The translations under genes and the position numbers were made by a program. The notes under the pieces were generated by a model. That model was not told the origin of the DNA and searched no databases. It worked only from the letters and a program-made list of their open reading frames with translations. 64,000 bases of DNA from Gimesia aquarii (lineage in GTDB: Bacteria; Planctomycetota; Planctomycetia; Planctomycetales; Planctomycetaceae). Shown here piece by piece: positions 46,847-60,493 of this stretch (position 1 is the first letter of the stretch; each line of letters begins with the position of its first letter). The DNA lies in contig NZ_CP037422.1 of assembly GCF_007748175.1 (NCBI RefSeq), positions 5,596,334 through 5,660,333 on the forward strand. The letters are read 5' to 3'.

Positions 46847-47212
46847 TATCAATAGCCTCTAAACGATCCCAAGCGAAAGTATCGTATATCTCAAACAAAG
46901 TGTTTGTAGTTTCTATTTTTAACCATGAAAAATTACGAATGGTGACGACTTAAAATCATAACTGGTAACCTTAAAGGATAGGTTCTGAATTTAAGATTTT
47001 TAAACTCTTTTCCGTCGTTGAATTAAACTCGTTGCCGCAATTTGTAAGATTCTAGCAGGCTGAGTTTCTGCGGTCTTGGGTTCAGTTTCTGTGATAACCC
47101 ACACAATTCATAAAAATTATGTTTGACAAGTTGCAGATTTTCGAATACTATAAAACCAAATCTAATAAACCAAATATTGTTGTACCAATCAGAAATCAGT
47201 CAAGGATGCCCT
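46847..47212. other. Intergenic region with the blaI promoter
   Basis: Holds the promoter described at 47123-47151. The rest is AT-rich with no other feature recognised. Confidence 0.4.
47123..47151 (+). promoter_or_regulatory. Likely promoter of the blaI-M56 operon
   Basis: Perfect -35 TTGACA (47123-47128), 17-base spacer, and TACTAT (47146-47151) as -10, four of six consensus positions. The BlaI ATG follows about 60 bases later with AAGGA. BlaI proteins normally repress their own promoter; no clear dyad was fixed here. Confidence 0.5.
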
Positions 47213-47611
47213 ATGGCCAGACCAAAAGCGAAAGAACTAACTGAACGCGAATTAGAGCTCATGCATGTTTTCTGGGATCGGAATCAGTCAGAAACCGAGA
47301 CGGAATTAACCGTCTCTGATGTGCGTGACGCCCTGCAAAAGAAGGGACGCGATTTAGCTTATACCACTGTAGCAACTTTGGTCAGGATCCTGATGGAGAA
47401 GGATTTTCTGGAGCAGACGAATGAGGAGCGTCCTTTTCTGTACCGTACAGTCCGTTCATTTGATGAAGTTTCCGGCAGTATGCTGGGCGATATGATTCAG
47501 AAAGTGTTTGGTGGCTCGCGCGAAAAATTACTGGTGCGGCTAATGGAGGAACGAAGGCTGACGAAAAAGGAACTCAAGGCTCTGGAAGAAATTTTACGGG
47601 AGAAGTCCTAA
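47213..47611 (+). CDS. BlaI/MecI-family transcriptional repressor
   Basis: 132 residues from ATG 47213 (AAGGA 8 bases upstream). An earlier TTG lies inside the -35 box and is rejected. A winged-helix DNA-binding region ([47 protein letters not shown]) and helical dimerisation tail ([19 protein letters not shown]). In classical systems BlaI is cleaved after an M56 sensor peptidase signals a beta-lactam or wall stress. Its stop overlaps the M56 start as TAATG, a BlaI-BlaR1-type pair; the signal for this pair is unknown. Confidence 0.92.
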   Translation: MARPKAKELTERELELMHVFWDRNQSETETELTVSDVRDALQKKGRDLAYTTVATLVRILMEKDFLEQTNEERPFLYRTVRSFDEVSGSMLGDMIQKVFGGSREKLLVRLMEERRLTKKELKALEEILREKS

Positions 47612-50514
47612 TGCATGACCTTGGTGTAAGCGTTGTCTGGTTGAGTCTGCAAGTCACCATTGTTGCTGTTGCCTCAGCTTTCTTATATCTGATTCTGCGC
47701 AGTCGAGGCCCGGTGTTACGTTCGCTCGTGATTTCTTCATCGATGTTAATAACCCTGTTTTTGGCGTCGATGGCATTCAGTCCCTGGCCCAAATGGAGTA
47801 TTGAAAGAACAAAGCAGTCGATAGGTGAAGCCCCGCAAATGAATCAGAGGGTAATTGCTAAAGAAAACGCGGTTGTAGCTGAATCTGATTCGAATAATTC
47901 AAATGTTGCGCCCGTCAAGTTAGAATCAGTGTGGGGTTCCGCCTGGAGTGGATTTGTAGCAGGTCTTGAACGAAAACATCCTGTTGAAAATTTAGAGGAA
48001 CCGTACTCGTGGCCTGCGATCATTGGGTTCTTGTTTCTGGGGGGGATTTCACTGGGGTTCACTCGTCTCTGTGTGGGCTACTTCCTTTTAAAACAAGAAT
48101 TGAAGCATACGACTGATTTAGATGGTACCGACGTGCGGGAGCTCCTGGATGGTCTTTTAAGGGAGCACAATTACTCGTCAACAATTCGTTTGCGCGAGAC
48201 TCAACGATTAGCGACAGCAGCGGTTGTCGGCTGGTGGCGTCCGGTGATCTTGTTGCCCCATGTTTGGCGTACATGGTCTGCTGATCAAAAGACTGCAGTA
48301 TTGACACACGAACTGTCACACATTCTTCAGAGAGATTTCCTGTCCAATCTTTGTGCAGAGATTAGCCGGTCGATCTATTTCTATCATCCATTAATGCATT
48401 GGCTGGCGGCACGGCTACGGCTGGAACAGGAACTTGTCGCTGATGCGGAGGCTGCACGTTCGTCAGGAGGCACAGATTCGTATTTAGTGATTCTCGCTGA
48501 GATGGCAATGGCACAATCCAATCGAAGTGTGCGGGGACCTGCCCGCGCATTTTTACCCACACAGTCCACTTTTTTAAGGCGAATTGACATGCTTAGAGAT
48601 AAAGCTCCTTTTAGAGGAACCGTCACTCACACGACTCGTGTTGTAGCTATCACATCTATTATGTTAATTGGCATTGTGGCTGTTGGAATTCGGGGGGATC
48701 GATTTATTCAGGCACAGGACGCTGCTACCAAAGTGGGGATCTCTTCGAAACAAAAGGTTGAAGAGAGCAAATTGAGCATGGATTATGTTCCCAATCATGC
48801 TCTGGGAGTAATCGCAATACGACCGGCAGAGATTCTTTCAGAAGAAGTGATGAAACCAATTCGAAATTTGATTGATGCAGAAGAACGTAAGCAGAACGAC
48901 TTTAGTGTGTTAGGACTGAAGTTTGCAGAGATCAACGTTGCGACAATCATTTTTCTACCTCCAGAAGCTGATAAGAAATTACCTGAGTCAGTTGCCGTGA
49001 TTCAAACAAAGCAAAAAATCGATCGCAAAAAAATGATGGAGAAATTCAGTCGGAGCCAACTTGTTGAAACGATCTACCTGGATAAATCATATCACAAAAC
49101 CAGAGCTGTCAATGGTGAATCATTGTTGTTTGTAAATGATCGAACGGTGATCATTGCCAACAAAGAGAAATCGCTTCAACAAATTGTTCAGGCGATGCAG
49201 CATGGTGGTTCAAATCGCTGGTCTAAGCAATGGAAGACTGTTGAAAATGATTCTCTGGCAGCACTGTTTAACATTCGATTGGCTCGTGAGATTGTCTGGA
49301 ACAAACAATCAAATCTAATCGTCATCAATCCCATGATCCAAGGTGTTATCTCGCCGATCTGGGAAAATACAGATGTTTTATTGCTAGGCTTAACTATAAA
49401 CAAAGAGATTGATCTGACATCTATGTTATATCAGGAAAAAAATGGTGAGAGCATCAAAAAAACTCTGGAAGCAATTCTCACGCTTTCATCAAATATGCTT
49501 GAACAAATGAAACAGAATATCGGTAGTGACAATGTGCAAGAGCGATTGTCACTGATATCTTTGATGGAACTTGCCGAAAAGGTTGTTAAGTCAACAAAGG
49601 TGACTCAAAAAGGTGAAAACGTCAGTTTCACGATATCGCTGCCAGACGATTCTGGTATTCAGATGGTTGCTTTCCTCTTACCCGCAGTTTTGCAGGCGCG
49701 TGAAGCAGCCCGCCGTACCCAGTCCATGAATAACCTGAAACAAATTATGCTGGGTTTGCATAATTATTATGCAATTCATAAACACTTTCCTCCAGCAGTT
49801 GTCATAGGACCGGATGGCAAAACTCCCCACAGTTGGCGAGTGGCAATCTTGCCGTATCTGGGACAAAAAGCATTGTACGATGAGTATCAAAAGAACCAAC
49901 CATGGGACAGCGAGCAAAATCTCAAAGTACTCGCGAAAATGCCGGATGTGTATCGAAGTCCTGCTGAAGACGGCAACGCAAATAATACAGCCTATTTTGC
50001 TGTCGTAGGTAAGAATACAGCGTTTGGAAAGAGTTCGAAAGTTGCTGGTTTCGGTGCAGCGGGAGGGGACGGCGCTGCCGGTGGTTTTGGAGCATTCGGT
50101 GGTAAAGGAGGAGCTGGCGGTAAAGCAGGAGCCGGTGGCGGTGCAGGAGGAGTTGGTGGTAAAGGAGGGGCTGGTGGCGGTGCGGGAGGTCCAGGTGGCC
50201 TATTTGGTGGCGCAGGAAGGGGCGGGCGCCAGAGAGGAGTGAATAATAAAAGCGGAGTGAGATTTTATGATATCACCGATGGTACATCGAACACCATTGC
50301 CATTGTCGAAGCGAAGCGAGATATTCCATGGACAAAACCGGAAGATATCAAATTCGATGGTAAGAAAATACCGAATTTTGGTGGCTTTTATCAAGGTGGT
50401 TTTATTGCCGGGTTCTGTGATGGTTCAGTCAGATTTCTTTCAGAGAATATTGATCAAAAGACATTGAGGAATTTGCTTACGATCAACGATGGTAACCCTG
50501 TAAAAATCCCATGA
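47611..50514 (+). CDS. M56 (BlaR1-like) membrane peptidase fused to a DUF1559 domain
   Basis: 967 residues. Residues 1-340 form the M56 part: four or so hydrophobic segments, [12 protein letters not shown] (HExxH zinc site at about residue 234), and later ELVADAEAA (the extra Glu/Asp). A segment near 345-365 ([17 protein letters not shown]) is another helix. Residues about 390-690 are a soluble region with no recognised motif. Residues about 705-960 match DUF1559: [56 protein letters not shown] and FCDGSVRFL. Inside DUF1559 is an insertion of about 65 residues made almost only of Gly with Ala/Lys. Likely senses the envelope and signals to BlaI. Confidence 0.88.
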   Translation: MHDLGVSVVWLSLQVTIVAVASAFLYLILRSRGPVLRSLVISSSMLITLFLASMAFSPWPKWSIERTKQSIGEAPQMNQRVIAKENAVVAESDSNNSNVAPVKLESVWGSAWSGFVAGLERKHPVENLEEPYSWPAIIGFLFLGGISLGFTRLCVGYFLLKQELKHTTDLDGTDVRELLDGLLREHNYSSTIRLRETQRLATAAVVGWWRPVILLPHVWRTWSADQKTAVLTHELSHILQRDFLSNLCAEISRSIYFYHPLMHWLAARLRLEQELVADAEAARSSGGTDSYLVILAEMAMAQSNRSVRGPARAFLPTQSTFLRRIDMLRDKAPFRGTVTHTTRVVAITSIMLIGIVAVGIRGDRFIQAQDAATKVGISSKQKVEESKLSMDYVPNHALGVIAIRPAEILSEEVMKPIRNLIDAEERKQNDFSVLGLKFAEINVATIIFLPPEADKKLPESVAVIQTKQKIDRKKMMEKFSRSQLVETIYLDKSYHKTRAVNGESLLFVNDRTVIIANKEKSLQQIVQAMQHGGSNRWSKQWKTVENDSLAALFNIRLAREIVWNKQSNLIVINPMIQGVISPIWENTDVLLLGLTINKEIDLTSMLYQEKNGESIKKTLEAILTLSSNMLEQMKQNIGSDNVQERLSLISLMELAEKVVKSTKVTQKGENVSFTISLPDDSGIQMVAFLLPAVLQAREAARRTQSMNNLKQIMLGLHNYYAIHKHFPPAVVIGPDGKTPHSWRVAILPYLGQKALYDEYQKNQPWDSEQNLKVLAKMPDVYRSPAEDGNANNTAYFAVVGKNTAFGKSSKVAGFGAAGGDGAAGGFGAFGGKGGAGGKAGAGGGAGGVGGKGGAGGGAGGPGGLFGGAGRGGRQRGVNNKSGVRFYDITDGTSNTIAIVEAKRDIPWTKPEDIKFDGKKIPNFGGFYQGGFIAGFCDGSVRFLSENIDQKTLRNLLTINDGNPVKIP

Positions 50515-50655
50515 AATTAGTGTTGATGTAAATGGGATTTTATACTCATCCGAGAACAATGAGTGGGTATGATCAGAGCAACTACTAACTTAAGTCAACT
50601 CAAGATTCAGTCACCGGGAACTGAAAAGATTGATGTGGTCACCATATGATGACTG

Positions 50656-51816
50656 CTAAAGTCGAACGCGTCCCGGTGCTTCTTCTGGTTCACTGAATGA
50701 ATCAGGAGAGCGAAATGGGTTTTCTAATGGTTGGTCTTGAATAGCATTGACTGGAATAGTTTCTGGTTCTTCAAAGCCGATTTGCGTGGGCTTCCATTCT
50801 GGTTCAAAGCCTGGATTGCCTTGCGACCAGTCTGGTTCTTCGAGTTCAGCAACACGGGACTCAATACGTGTGGGGCGTCTGAGGGAGGCTTCTCTTTGGG
50901 GTGGCTGATTGGGGAATCCCGATCCAAGATCTAAAACCGGGTATCCAGGAATTTGTGGAAGTCCCCAAACTTCATTGGGAATACCTACGGGATTCACATC
51001 AATGTTCGCCATGGTCATCGTTAAAACAATTCCAGCTTGGGGCCAGTCCAGTTTGATCACATGCGGTAGTGTTGCCCCTGAGTTATTACAAACGCGGTAT
51101 TCACCCAACGTCGCAGTCGCGATGCGTTGTCCCCGACTGTCATACAACGATTGCTCAATAATATTTCCCGTGCAAAGGTTAACAACCAGGATTTTCTGAA
51201 CCAGTTTGCCATTTGGTAGCAGACGGTCTGAGATCAGTTTGATGTTTGGAGAGTTCTGACCTTCTTTTTGAATGGAAAGTTCTTTTTCATTTAATGGTAC
51301 CACCCGCAGGGCTTCAAGTAACCAGTTTGGTTCAAAGGGAATATTTAATTGTGAACCCATTGATTGATACTGGTCATGCCGAATTGTAAAGACTCGTTTT
51401 TGTTCATTCCGCTTAACCCAGAACCAGAACCGTTCATTATTCGATCCAAAGTCCACTTCTGCTCCTAAGGGAGAGCTGGCACGTAAGCGGAACCGTTTTG
51501 GTTGTTCCACAGCCAACATGGCATTTAAACTAATCGGAATGCCGCCTTGCTGTCGTGCACGAATTTTGACATTCGATGCTTGCCAACCATAGACGCCATT
51601 CGTTTGCGAGTTCAGGTGGTTGATGATTTGTGTGTAGCTGGCATTGGGTGGCAGGACACACTCAGGGGCTTGTTGTGGAAGAAATGTTCTTACGGAGGAA
51701 CAGGATGTAAGCAATAGAATGAAGAGGATCATGACAGTGCTGTGCACGACACTGAAAAGTCGAGCATACCGCTGCGGGTGCGTTGCTGTTTCTGTTCTTC
51801 CCTGAACATTCAACAT
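50656..51816 (-). CDS. Lipoprotein with LolA/LolB-like fold
   Basis: 386 residues. Signal peptide VMILFILLLTSC with lipobox Cys near residue 39. Residues 60-290 look like the curved beta-sheet fold of LolA/LolB or DUF4292 proteins (KPRKFRLRASS-like QPKRFRLRASSPLGAEVDFG, ERFWFWVKRNEQ, EALRVVPLN). The tail of about 100 residues is Pro/Glu-rich and probably disordered. A lipid-handling role is possible but not shown. Same strand as the small gene upstream, 31 bases apart; likely co-transcribed. Confidence 0.65.
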   Translation of the reverse strand: MLNVQGRTETATHPQRYARLFSVVHSTVMILFILLLTSCSSVRTFLPQQAPECVLPPNASYTQIINHLNSQTNGVYGWQASNVKIRARQQGGIPISLNAMLAVEQPKRFRLRASSPLGAEVDFGSNNERFWFWVKRNEQKRVFTIRHDQYQSMGSQLNIPFEPNWLLEALRVVPLNEKELSIQKEGQNSPNIKLISDRLLPNGKLVQKILVVNLCTGNIIEQSLYDSRGQRIATATLGEYRVCNNSGATLPHVIKLDWPQAGIVLTMTMANIDVNPVGIPNEVWGLPQIPGYPVLDLGSGFPNQPPQREASLRRPTRIESRVAELEEPDWSQGNPGFEPEWKPTQIGFEEPETIPVNAIQDQPLENPFRSPDSFSEPEEAPGRVRL

Positions 51817-51846
51817 AGTCGTGATCCGTTATCGGGGATGAACCCC

Positions 51847-52335
51847 TTATTCCCAGTCTTCAAATAATTGTGTATTTAGTTGTTGTTGCAGTTGTTCAAT
51901 TTCAGATTCTTCCAGGCTCTGATCACGAATCTCGAAGTTTCCTTCTCCATGCGTTCCTGATAATTGGAGATAAGATGTCTGATCTTCATTTCGTGAGCCA
52001 TCTAATTTCAATCGGCGTTTTTGCACCAGAAATAGAGCAAGAACGTAGAGGAATTTTTCCTGAATCTGGTTGGGGTTTTCGTATAGTTGTTCAAAGTATT
52101 GCATTAACGCGTCGGCATCGACTTTTTTAGGGCCTTGTGATGTTGGCTCCGGCACTTGCAACTTCCATTCACCTACTGCACCTTCCGGAGGTCCGTCCCA
52201 CGCATCATGTGAATAATCAAGTCGTACTAGTTGTCCATTTTGCTCGACAATCACGGAATGGACTGTTTCACCTGGAGTAAATTCTTTTCCTGTAGCCGAG
52301 CACGATTTTCCTAATGGCTTTAAATGATAGTCCAT
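51847..52335 (-). CDS. Small conserved cytoplasmic protein, unrecognised
   Basis: 162 residues. The start contains KSCSATGKEFTPGETVHSVI, where Cys 12 and nearby residues resemble half of a zinc-ribbon, then WDGPPEGAVGEWKLQVPEP and a helical part (EKFLYVLALFLVQKRRLKLD). This pattern is known to me only as a planctomycete hypothetical. No signal peptide. Upstream of the LolA/B-like lipoprotein gene by 31 bases, same strand. Confidence 0.65.
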   Translation of the reverse strand: MDYHLKPLGKSCSATGKEFTPGETVHSVIVEQNGQLVRLDYSHDAWDGPPEGAVGEWKLQVPEPTSQGPKKVDADALMQYFEQLYENPNQIQEKFLYVLALFLVQKRRLKLDGSRNEDQTSYLQLSGTHGEGNFEIRDQSLEESEIEQLQQQLNTQLFEDWE

Positions 52336-52534
52336 TTAAAAAACTCGAAGCTAAAAACCCGAAATCGAACTTCGTGAGGCCGTTCTAAGCCAAATGATGG
52401 GTTCGTTTGATAATCTTGGTCGAATACTAGCCTATAACACGATTTAGCTCAAGATGAGTCTGGCAGCTGTAAACAAGCCCGTTTTGCAGGAACTGGAGTT
52501 TTATGCTTGCCTTAAAGTATTGTAAATCAGAGTG

Positions 52535-52735
52535 TTATGAACCCGTAAAGAATTTGTCTGAGGAGCCACCCTCTTTGACAATAGGGATCTCGATCCGGGA
52601 AGCACATTTAGGACAATGACCGGCATAAGCAGACTTATCATGATTCATATAGATGTGGGAATAGACGTTACAGCACTTGAAATGGACACCAACATGTGAT
52701 CGTTGGGGAGCATGCGAGTCACGTTCCTCTGTCAT
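52535..52735 (-). CDS. Small zinc-ribbon-like protein
   Basis: 66 residues from ATG 52735, with GGAG 7 bases upstream (a TTG two codons earlier is ignored). It holds FKCCNVYSHIY and AGHCPKCASRIEIPI: a Cys-Cys pair followed about 20 residues later by C-P-x-C, a likely zinc site. Length and layout fit a single-ribbon protein. Role unknown. Confidence 0.7.
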   Translation of the reverse strand: MTEERDSHAPQRSHVGVHFKCCNVYSHIYMNHDKSAYAGHCPKCASRIEIPIVKEGGSSDKFFTGS

Positions 52736-52755
52736 GATCAACTCCAGTCAAATTC

Positions 52756-52792
52756 AATAAAGTGAAATCACTCCAATGAGTTTCACATTATT
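52756..52792 (-). terminator. Hairpin downstream of atpC
   Basis: Arms AATAAAGTGAAA (52756-52767) and TTTCACATTATT (52781-52792) pair at 11 of 12 positions with a 13-base loop. The AT-rich stem lies between the last ATP synthase gene and the zinc-ribbon gene. There is no long T run, so termination is plausible but not certain. Confidence 0.4.
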
Positions 52793-52844
52793 TACGAGAA
52801 TTTGCTGAATAAATCAAGAGGCATTGATTCGAAATGAGGGCCGA

Positions 52845-53246
52845 CTACTTTTGATTCGCCAGCGTCAGCATGGCGCGTGCACGGTCTTGATCTCGTTCGC
52901 GAGCATCACATTGATCGTCGCCAATAGCCGGTCTGGCTAGCGCTTCTTCCAGAAGTTTCTCAGCTTCTGCAGCATCCAGTTCGCTGATGGGAAGCGCTTG
53001 TTCTGTCAAAACGGAAATGACGTTGCCTTGAACTTGTAAAAAGCCACCATCAATAAAGTAATTGTTCTCTGTTCCTTCCGTAGACTTGTAGACGAGTTCA
53101 CCATGGCCGAGTCGACCGACCATCGGCATGCGGCCTGGTAGAATCCCGATTTGTCCATCAAACAAAGTACAACGCAGGCTCTGAATCGAGAGATCCAACA
53201 GAGTTGTTTCCGGAGTCACTAATAAAAATCGAAATTCTTGTGCCAT
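52845..53246 (-). CDS. atpC: ATP synthase epsilon subunit
   Basis: 133 residues from ATG 53246. A GTG at 53261 would add five unrelated residues. N-terminal beta-barrel domain (FRFLLVTPETTLLDLSIQSL, GQIGILPGRMPMVGRLGHGE, YFIDGGFLQVQGNVISVLTE), then a C-terminal helical part. Part of the central stalk that couples rotation to catalysis. Last gene of the operon, 85 bases after atpD. Confidence 0.92.
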   Translation of the reverse strand: MAQEFRFLLVTPETTLLDLSIQSLRCTLFDGQIGILPGRMPMVGRLGHGELVYKSTEGTENNYFIDGGFLQVQGNVISVLTEQALPISELDAAEAEKLLEEALARPAIGDDQCDARERDQDRARAMLTLANQK

Positions 53247-53331
53247 TGGTGGTCTAACCACATTTTGAAACAGGTCGTCAAATTGAATTTGTGGTCGGAA
53301 TGGCCGATCACAATATTAAATTAAAGTCTAT

Positions 53332-54813
<1,482 letters not shown>

Positions 54814-54858
54814 TCAATTTGTAAAAATACAAAGTGCCTTCTCAGGGCAGGTCGGAAA

Positions 54859-55737
54859 TTACTCCAAGGCAGCGGCACCGCCAATGATTTCAAGAATTTC
54901 CGAAGTAATTTGTGTTTGTCTCGCACGATTATATTGAGCAGATAAAGTTCCCACCATTTCATTCGCGTTTTCGGTGGCACCTTTCATCGCAACCATACGT
55001 GCGATCTGCTCGCTCACTGCTGCATCCAGGAAGCACTTAAATAAGCGTGCTTTAAATGCGGTCGGTACGATTTCCTCTAGTATTTCCTGTGCGGAAGGGA
55101 GAAACTCATAATCATATTTTTGCGATGCTGAAGACTCGGTGTCTGACGATTCCAAAGCACCAATTGGAAGCACTGAGTGAACGACAGCCTCTTGTTTGGA
55201 TGAAGAAATAAACTCGGTGTATGCAACATCGAGTCGGTCAATCTTACCTTCAATATATTCTGTAATATAACGGCTCGCCAGCTCATCCACTTCTTCAAAT
55301 GTGGGGCGATCTTCGAAGTGTGTATAAGTATGAGAGGCAGTGGTTCCCTGGAATTTCAAAAAGCTGATCCCACGTTTTCCAGAGACTTCCAGCCGGACGT
55401 TTTGACCCTTGGCTTCCAGTTCCTGATGGCGTTTCAAGGCACTTTTTAAAACGCTTGAGTTATAACCACCACAAAGCCCACGATTGGAGGTGAGAACCAA
55501 AAGCACAGAATTTTTCTCAGTTTCATGCTTTTCCAGTAAGGGGTGATGAAACTCGAGATTAGCCTGTGACAAATCAGAGACAAGTTCAGAAATCTTTCGC
55601 GTATAAGCGGCTGCTTCCGAAGCGCGGTCCATAGCTTTCTTGAATCGCGCAGTGGCGATCAATTCCATAGTCCGTGTAATTTTACGGATATTTTTAACCG
55701 CTTTTAAACGTTTTACGATGGCACGTGCTTTGGCCAT
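54859..55737 (-). CDS. atpG: ATP synthase gamma subunit
   Basis: 292 residues. N-terminal helix KARAIVKRLKAVKNIRKITR plus TMELIATARFKKAMDRA, core LLVLTSNRGLCGGYN, and the C-terminal helix with MKGATENANEMVGTLSAQYN. This forms the rotating shaft of F1. Between atpA and atpD. Confidence 0.96.
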   Translation of the reverse strand: MAKARAIVKRLKAVKNIRKITRTMELIATARFKKAMDRASEAAAYTRKISELVSDLSQANLEFHHPLLEKHETEKNSVLLVLTSNRGLCGGYNSSVLKSALKRHQELEAKGQNVRLEVSGKRGISFLKFQGTTASHTYTHFEDRPTFEEVDELASRYITEYIEGKIDRLDVAYTEFISSSKQEAVVHSVLPIGALESSDTESSASQKYDYEFLPSAQEILEEIVPTAFKARLFKCFLDAAVSEQIARMVAMKGATENANEMVGTLSAQYNRARQTQITSEILEIIGGAAALE

Positions 55738-55794
55738 TAGATTTTGAACCTGTTTTTGATGATCTATATCAAGTGATTAAATCACTGAGTCGGT

Positions 55795-57916
<2,122 letters not shown>

Positions 57917-57986
57917 AACTCACAGTTAAAGGAATATTGATTCAATCTGCACCCACTTCATTTGAATAAAATGGGTCTCTTAACTC

Positions 57987-58637
57987 TTAATTAGAACTTC
58001 CTGAAATCTGAGATAAAGCCTCTTCAATCAGCCGTTCACGATCGGATTCATTTAATGCTCGTCCTAAGACTTGTTCGGTTGCATCAATGACTCGACCATT
58101 TAATTGATCAAACAGATCTTTCAAGGCCAGTTCGCGAGCTCGCTCAATCTCATCAAGTGTATGAGTCTTGATTTTCTCCGCTTCCTGTCGTGCCTGTTCA
58201 AGGATGTCCTGTTTGATACGATCTGCATCAGAACGAGCTTCAACCATCATTGCCTGAATCTCATCCTGAGCAGCTGCTATTTTTTGTGCATGTTCTTTAA
58301 CTAATTCTTCTGATTCTCTTTGCTTTGATTCTGCTTGATCAATTGCGTTGACAACTCTTAATTCTCGGTCATCTAAAGCTTGAATGAGCGGTCCCCAGGC
58401 AAACTTTTTGAGCACAAAAATGAAGATGACGAAAACAATAAATGACCAAATGGCCAAGTCCGTTTTCCAGCCCAGCGGAGCCCCTGTCGCATGTCCTGCA
58501 TCTTCAGCCGCATATAATGAGGCTGAAGAATCAATGAGTCCACTGCCCAATATGATGCTGCCCATTATGATCAGCATAATGAAACAACGGCTTGTACAAA
58601 GACTTTTCAACATGATTAAAGACTCTCGCATTGTCAT
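57987..58637 (-). CDS. atpF: ATP synthase b subunit
   Basis: 216 residues. Unusually, a hydrophobic N-terminal segment (CFIMLIIMGSIILGSGLIDS, likely signal peptide) precedes the usual membrane helix (LAIWSFIVFVIFIFVLKKFA), then a long charged coiled coil (ESKQRESEELVKEHAQKI and onward). Peripheral stalk of the enzyme. The exact start among ATGs at 58637, 58631 and 58613 is not certain. Confidence 0.92.
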   Translation of the reverse strand: MTMRESLIMLKSLCTSRCFIMLIIMGSIILGSGLIDSSASLYAAEDAGHATGAPLGWKTDLAIWSFIVFVIFIFVLKKFAWGPLIQALDDRELRVVNAIDQAESKQRESEELVKEHAQKIAAAQDEIQAMMVEARSDADRIKQDILEQARQEAEKIKTHTLDEIERARELALKDLFDQLNGRVIDATEQVLGRALNESDRERLIEEALSQISGSSN

Positions 58638-58720
58638 CAGAAGAATTGGTTATGAAATCGTTCTCAAATGCTTGAGCACGGGTTTCTTCAGTAAAACATG
58701 GACACAAAAATTGGAATTCA

Positions 58721-59008
58721 TCAGATCATGCAGATGATGAGGGCGAAGAATGCTGCACCTTCGATCAACGCTGCAGAAATAATCATTGCTGTCTGGATTT
58801 TACCAACAGCCTCTGGTTGTCGAGCAATTGCTTCTACAGCGGAACCACCAATTCTACCGATGCCGAAACCAGCACCGATAATGGTAATTCCCGCACCAAG
58901 GGCTCCTAGTGAAATTCCACCACCTTCTCCTGCTTGTGCCATTGCAGGAACAGCTGTGGCCAATACAACAACACATGTCATGTACATAATCCGTAAAGCC
59001 TGGATCAT
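58721..59008 (-). CDS. atpE: ATP synthase c subunit, with signal peptide
   Basis: 95 residues from ATG 59008, with AGGGG about 10 bases upstream. A GTG at 59044 would add 12 residues. A leader (MTCVVVLATAVPAMAQAGEG) precedes the two-helix hairpin: GALGAGITIIGAGFGIGRIG, loop ARQPEA, and IISAALIEGAAFFALIICMI with the ion-binding Glu. The Gln of sodium-type rings is absent, so proton coupling is likely. The ring rotor of F0. Confidence 0.94.
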   Translation of the reverse strand: MIQALRIMYMTCVVVLATAVPAMAQAGEGGGISLGALGAGITIIGAGFGIGRIGGSAVEAIARQPEAVGKIQTAMIISAALIEGAAFFALIICMI

Positions 59009-59091
59009 TGTTTTTATCCCCTGACCTTTCTCAACGAGGAACACTCAAACGAAATATACTAAGCAAGTCTGTAATAAAGCTCTCTGCTCCT

Positions 59092-59949
59092 CTAGTGAGG
59101 ATGTACAGCGGCTCCAATAAACAGAGTTGCAAGAAACGCAAAAACATATGCCTGCAGGAACGCAACGAAGAGTTCCAGCAAGCCAACTAATATTTGGGCA
59201 ATGATGCTGGAAGGCATCACGATCGCCCATAATCCGGAATCCGCGGTCATCGCGATGAATCCCAGAAAAACTGCAATCACAGTATGACCAGCCATAATGT
59301 TGGCAAATAAACGAATTGCCAATACTGCATGTTTAATCAAAAAGCCGGCTAACTCAATGACCCAGATCATGGGTAATAAAGTGAGTTTCATGAAAAATGG
59401 CAGTTCCATGGAGGGCGCTAAAGATAACCAGAATTGAATAAAACCCTGTTCTCGCGTTCCATACATGATAACCGTACAAAACGTCGTAAACGCCAGTGCG
59501 ATTGTCACATTTAATTCTCCTGTAGCAGATCCCATCCATGGGAAAACTCCCAGAAGATTACAAATCAATACATAAAAGAAACAGGAGAGCACAAAAGGCA
59601 AGTATTTATCAGCAGAGTGCCCAACTTTTGGTTCTTCATGGTGCCCATGATCATCATCATGGTGGTGGTCAGAGCCAATTGTGGGTCGAACGACTTCGTC
59701 GCGCATATAGATGACGAGCGATTCCCAGAAGTTCCACCAGCGACCTCTTACGACTTGACCACCAGCAGCTTGTTTGGCTAATCCACGAAACACAAAGAAC
59801 AAAAAAGTAACGGCTACTAACTGTAACAGCATGAACTTTGTAATTTGGAACCCAAACAGGCTCGGCAATTCGAGGTGAATTCCCCAAGGGAGCTCGAAGT
59901 GCGGAAAATCGCGAACATGATGAAAATGATCAGTGTGACCGGCGGCCAT
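59092..59949 (-). CDS. atpB: ATP synthase a subunit
   Basis: 285 residues with about five to six membrane helices. Conserved AIRLFANIMAGH with the essential Arg, and GVFPWMGSATGELNVTIALA. A hydrophilic loop before the second helix holds SDHHHDDDHGHHEEP, a His/Asp-rich insertion. Together with the c ring this forms the proton path. 5' of atpE in the operon. Confidence 0.95.
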   Translation of the reverse strand: MAAGHTDHFHHVRDFPHFELPWGIHLELPSLFGFQITKFMLLQLVAVTFLFFVFRGLAKQAAGGQVVRGRWWNFWESLVIYMRDEVVRPTIGSDHHHDDDHGHHEEPKVGHSADKYLPFVLSCFFYVLICNLLGVFPWMGSATGELNVTIALAFTTFCTVIMYGTREQGFIQFWLSLAPSMELPFFMKLTLLPMIWVIELAGFLIKHAVLAIRLFANIMAGHTVIAVFLGFIAMTADSGLWAIVMPSSIIAQILVGLLELFVAFLQAYVFAFLATLFIGAAVHPH

Positions 59950-60014
59950 TTTTTTAGCTCAATTCCAAAAAAATCTAACTCAATACGTTGTTTAGGCTAA
60001 TTAACTTCGGCAGA

Positions 60015-60401
60015 TTACCGAATGATCAACAAGGTTTCAACCAATAGAGACGCAAAGTAACAAATCAATAACCAAATCAAAAATTCGGGTAAACCAAAAT
60101 CAGATCTGAGGTTCAATATCAACACAGTTCCGATACCAACGATCATTAATCGAACTAAAGTCGAGATCGCCATTACCGCAACGGGAGCCGCTTCACGGAA
60201 GAACAATCCTGAGATGAGTAATACGATAATCCCGGGTATCAGGCAGAGTATCGTAGCGTAAGTGAGTCCTTCAACTGCTTTTGTTCCGATGCTCAAATAG
60301 GCAGGTAAGCAGAGAAGTACAAACAGGCCAATTAAAACGCCCGCAAGAATGCCACACTGTTTTATCGGGTTTTTACTTTGCGAAGGAGCTGAAGAGAGCA
60401 T
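60015..60401 (-). CDS. AtpI-like membrane protein of the ATP synthase operon
   Basis: 128 residues with four hydrophobic segments (GVLIGLFVLLCLPAYLSI, LCLIPGIIVLLISGLFF, VAVMAISTLVRLMIVGIGTV, FLIWLLICYFASLLVETLLI). Position between atpZ and atpB and topology fit an AtpI-type assembly or magnesium-linked accessory protein. Sequence motifs are weak, so the name is by context. Confidence 0.7.
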   Translation of the reverse strand: MLSSAPSQSKNPIKQCGILAGVLIGLFVLLCLPAYLSIGTKAVEGLTYATILCLIPGIIVLLISGLFFREAAPVAVMAISTLVRLMIVGIGTVLILNLRSDFGLPEFLIWLLICYFASLLVETLLIIR

Positions 60402-60493
60402 GATGTTAAAGTTGATTCTTGCTGTCTATCTAGTCGATAAAAATTCGTTTTTAATGAGATTCTATAATTGCGAATTATTTATATATTGATCAG

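Noticed and set aside
47123-47212. Extended N-terminus of the BlaI-like repressor from a TTG
   Set aside because: The TTG is the start of the -35 box; ATG 47213 has a proper ribosome-binding site and matches the family N-terminus.
58721-59008. Sodium-type c subunit
   Set aside because: The Gln and Ser/Thr ligands typical of sodium-binding rings are not at the expected places; only the Glu is present.
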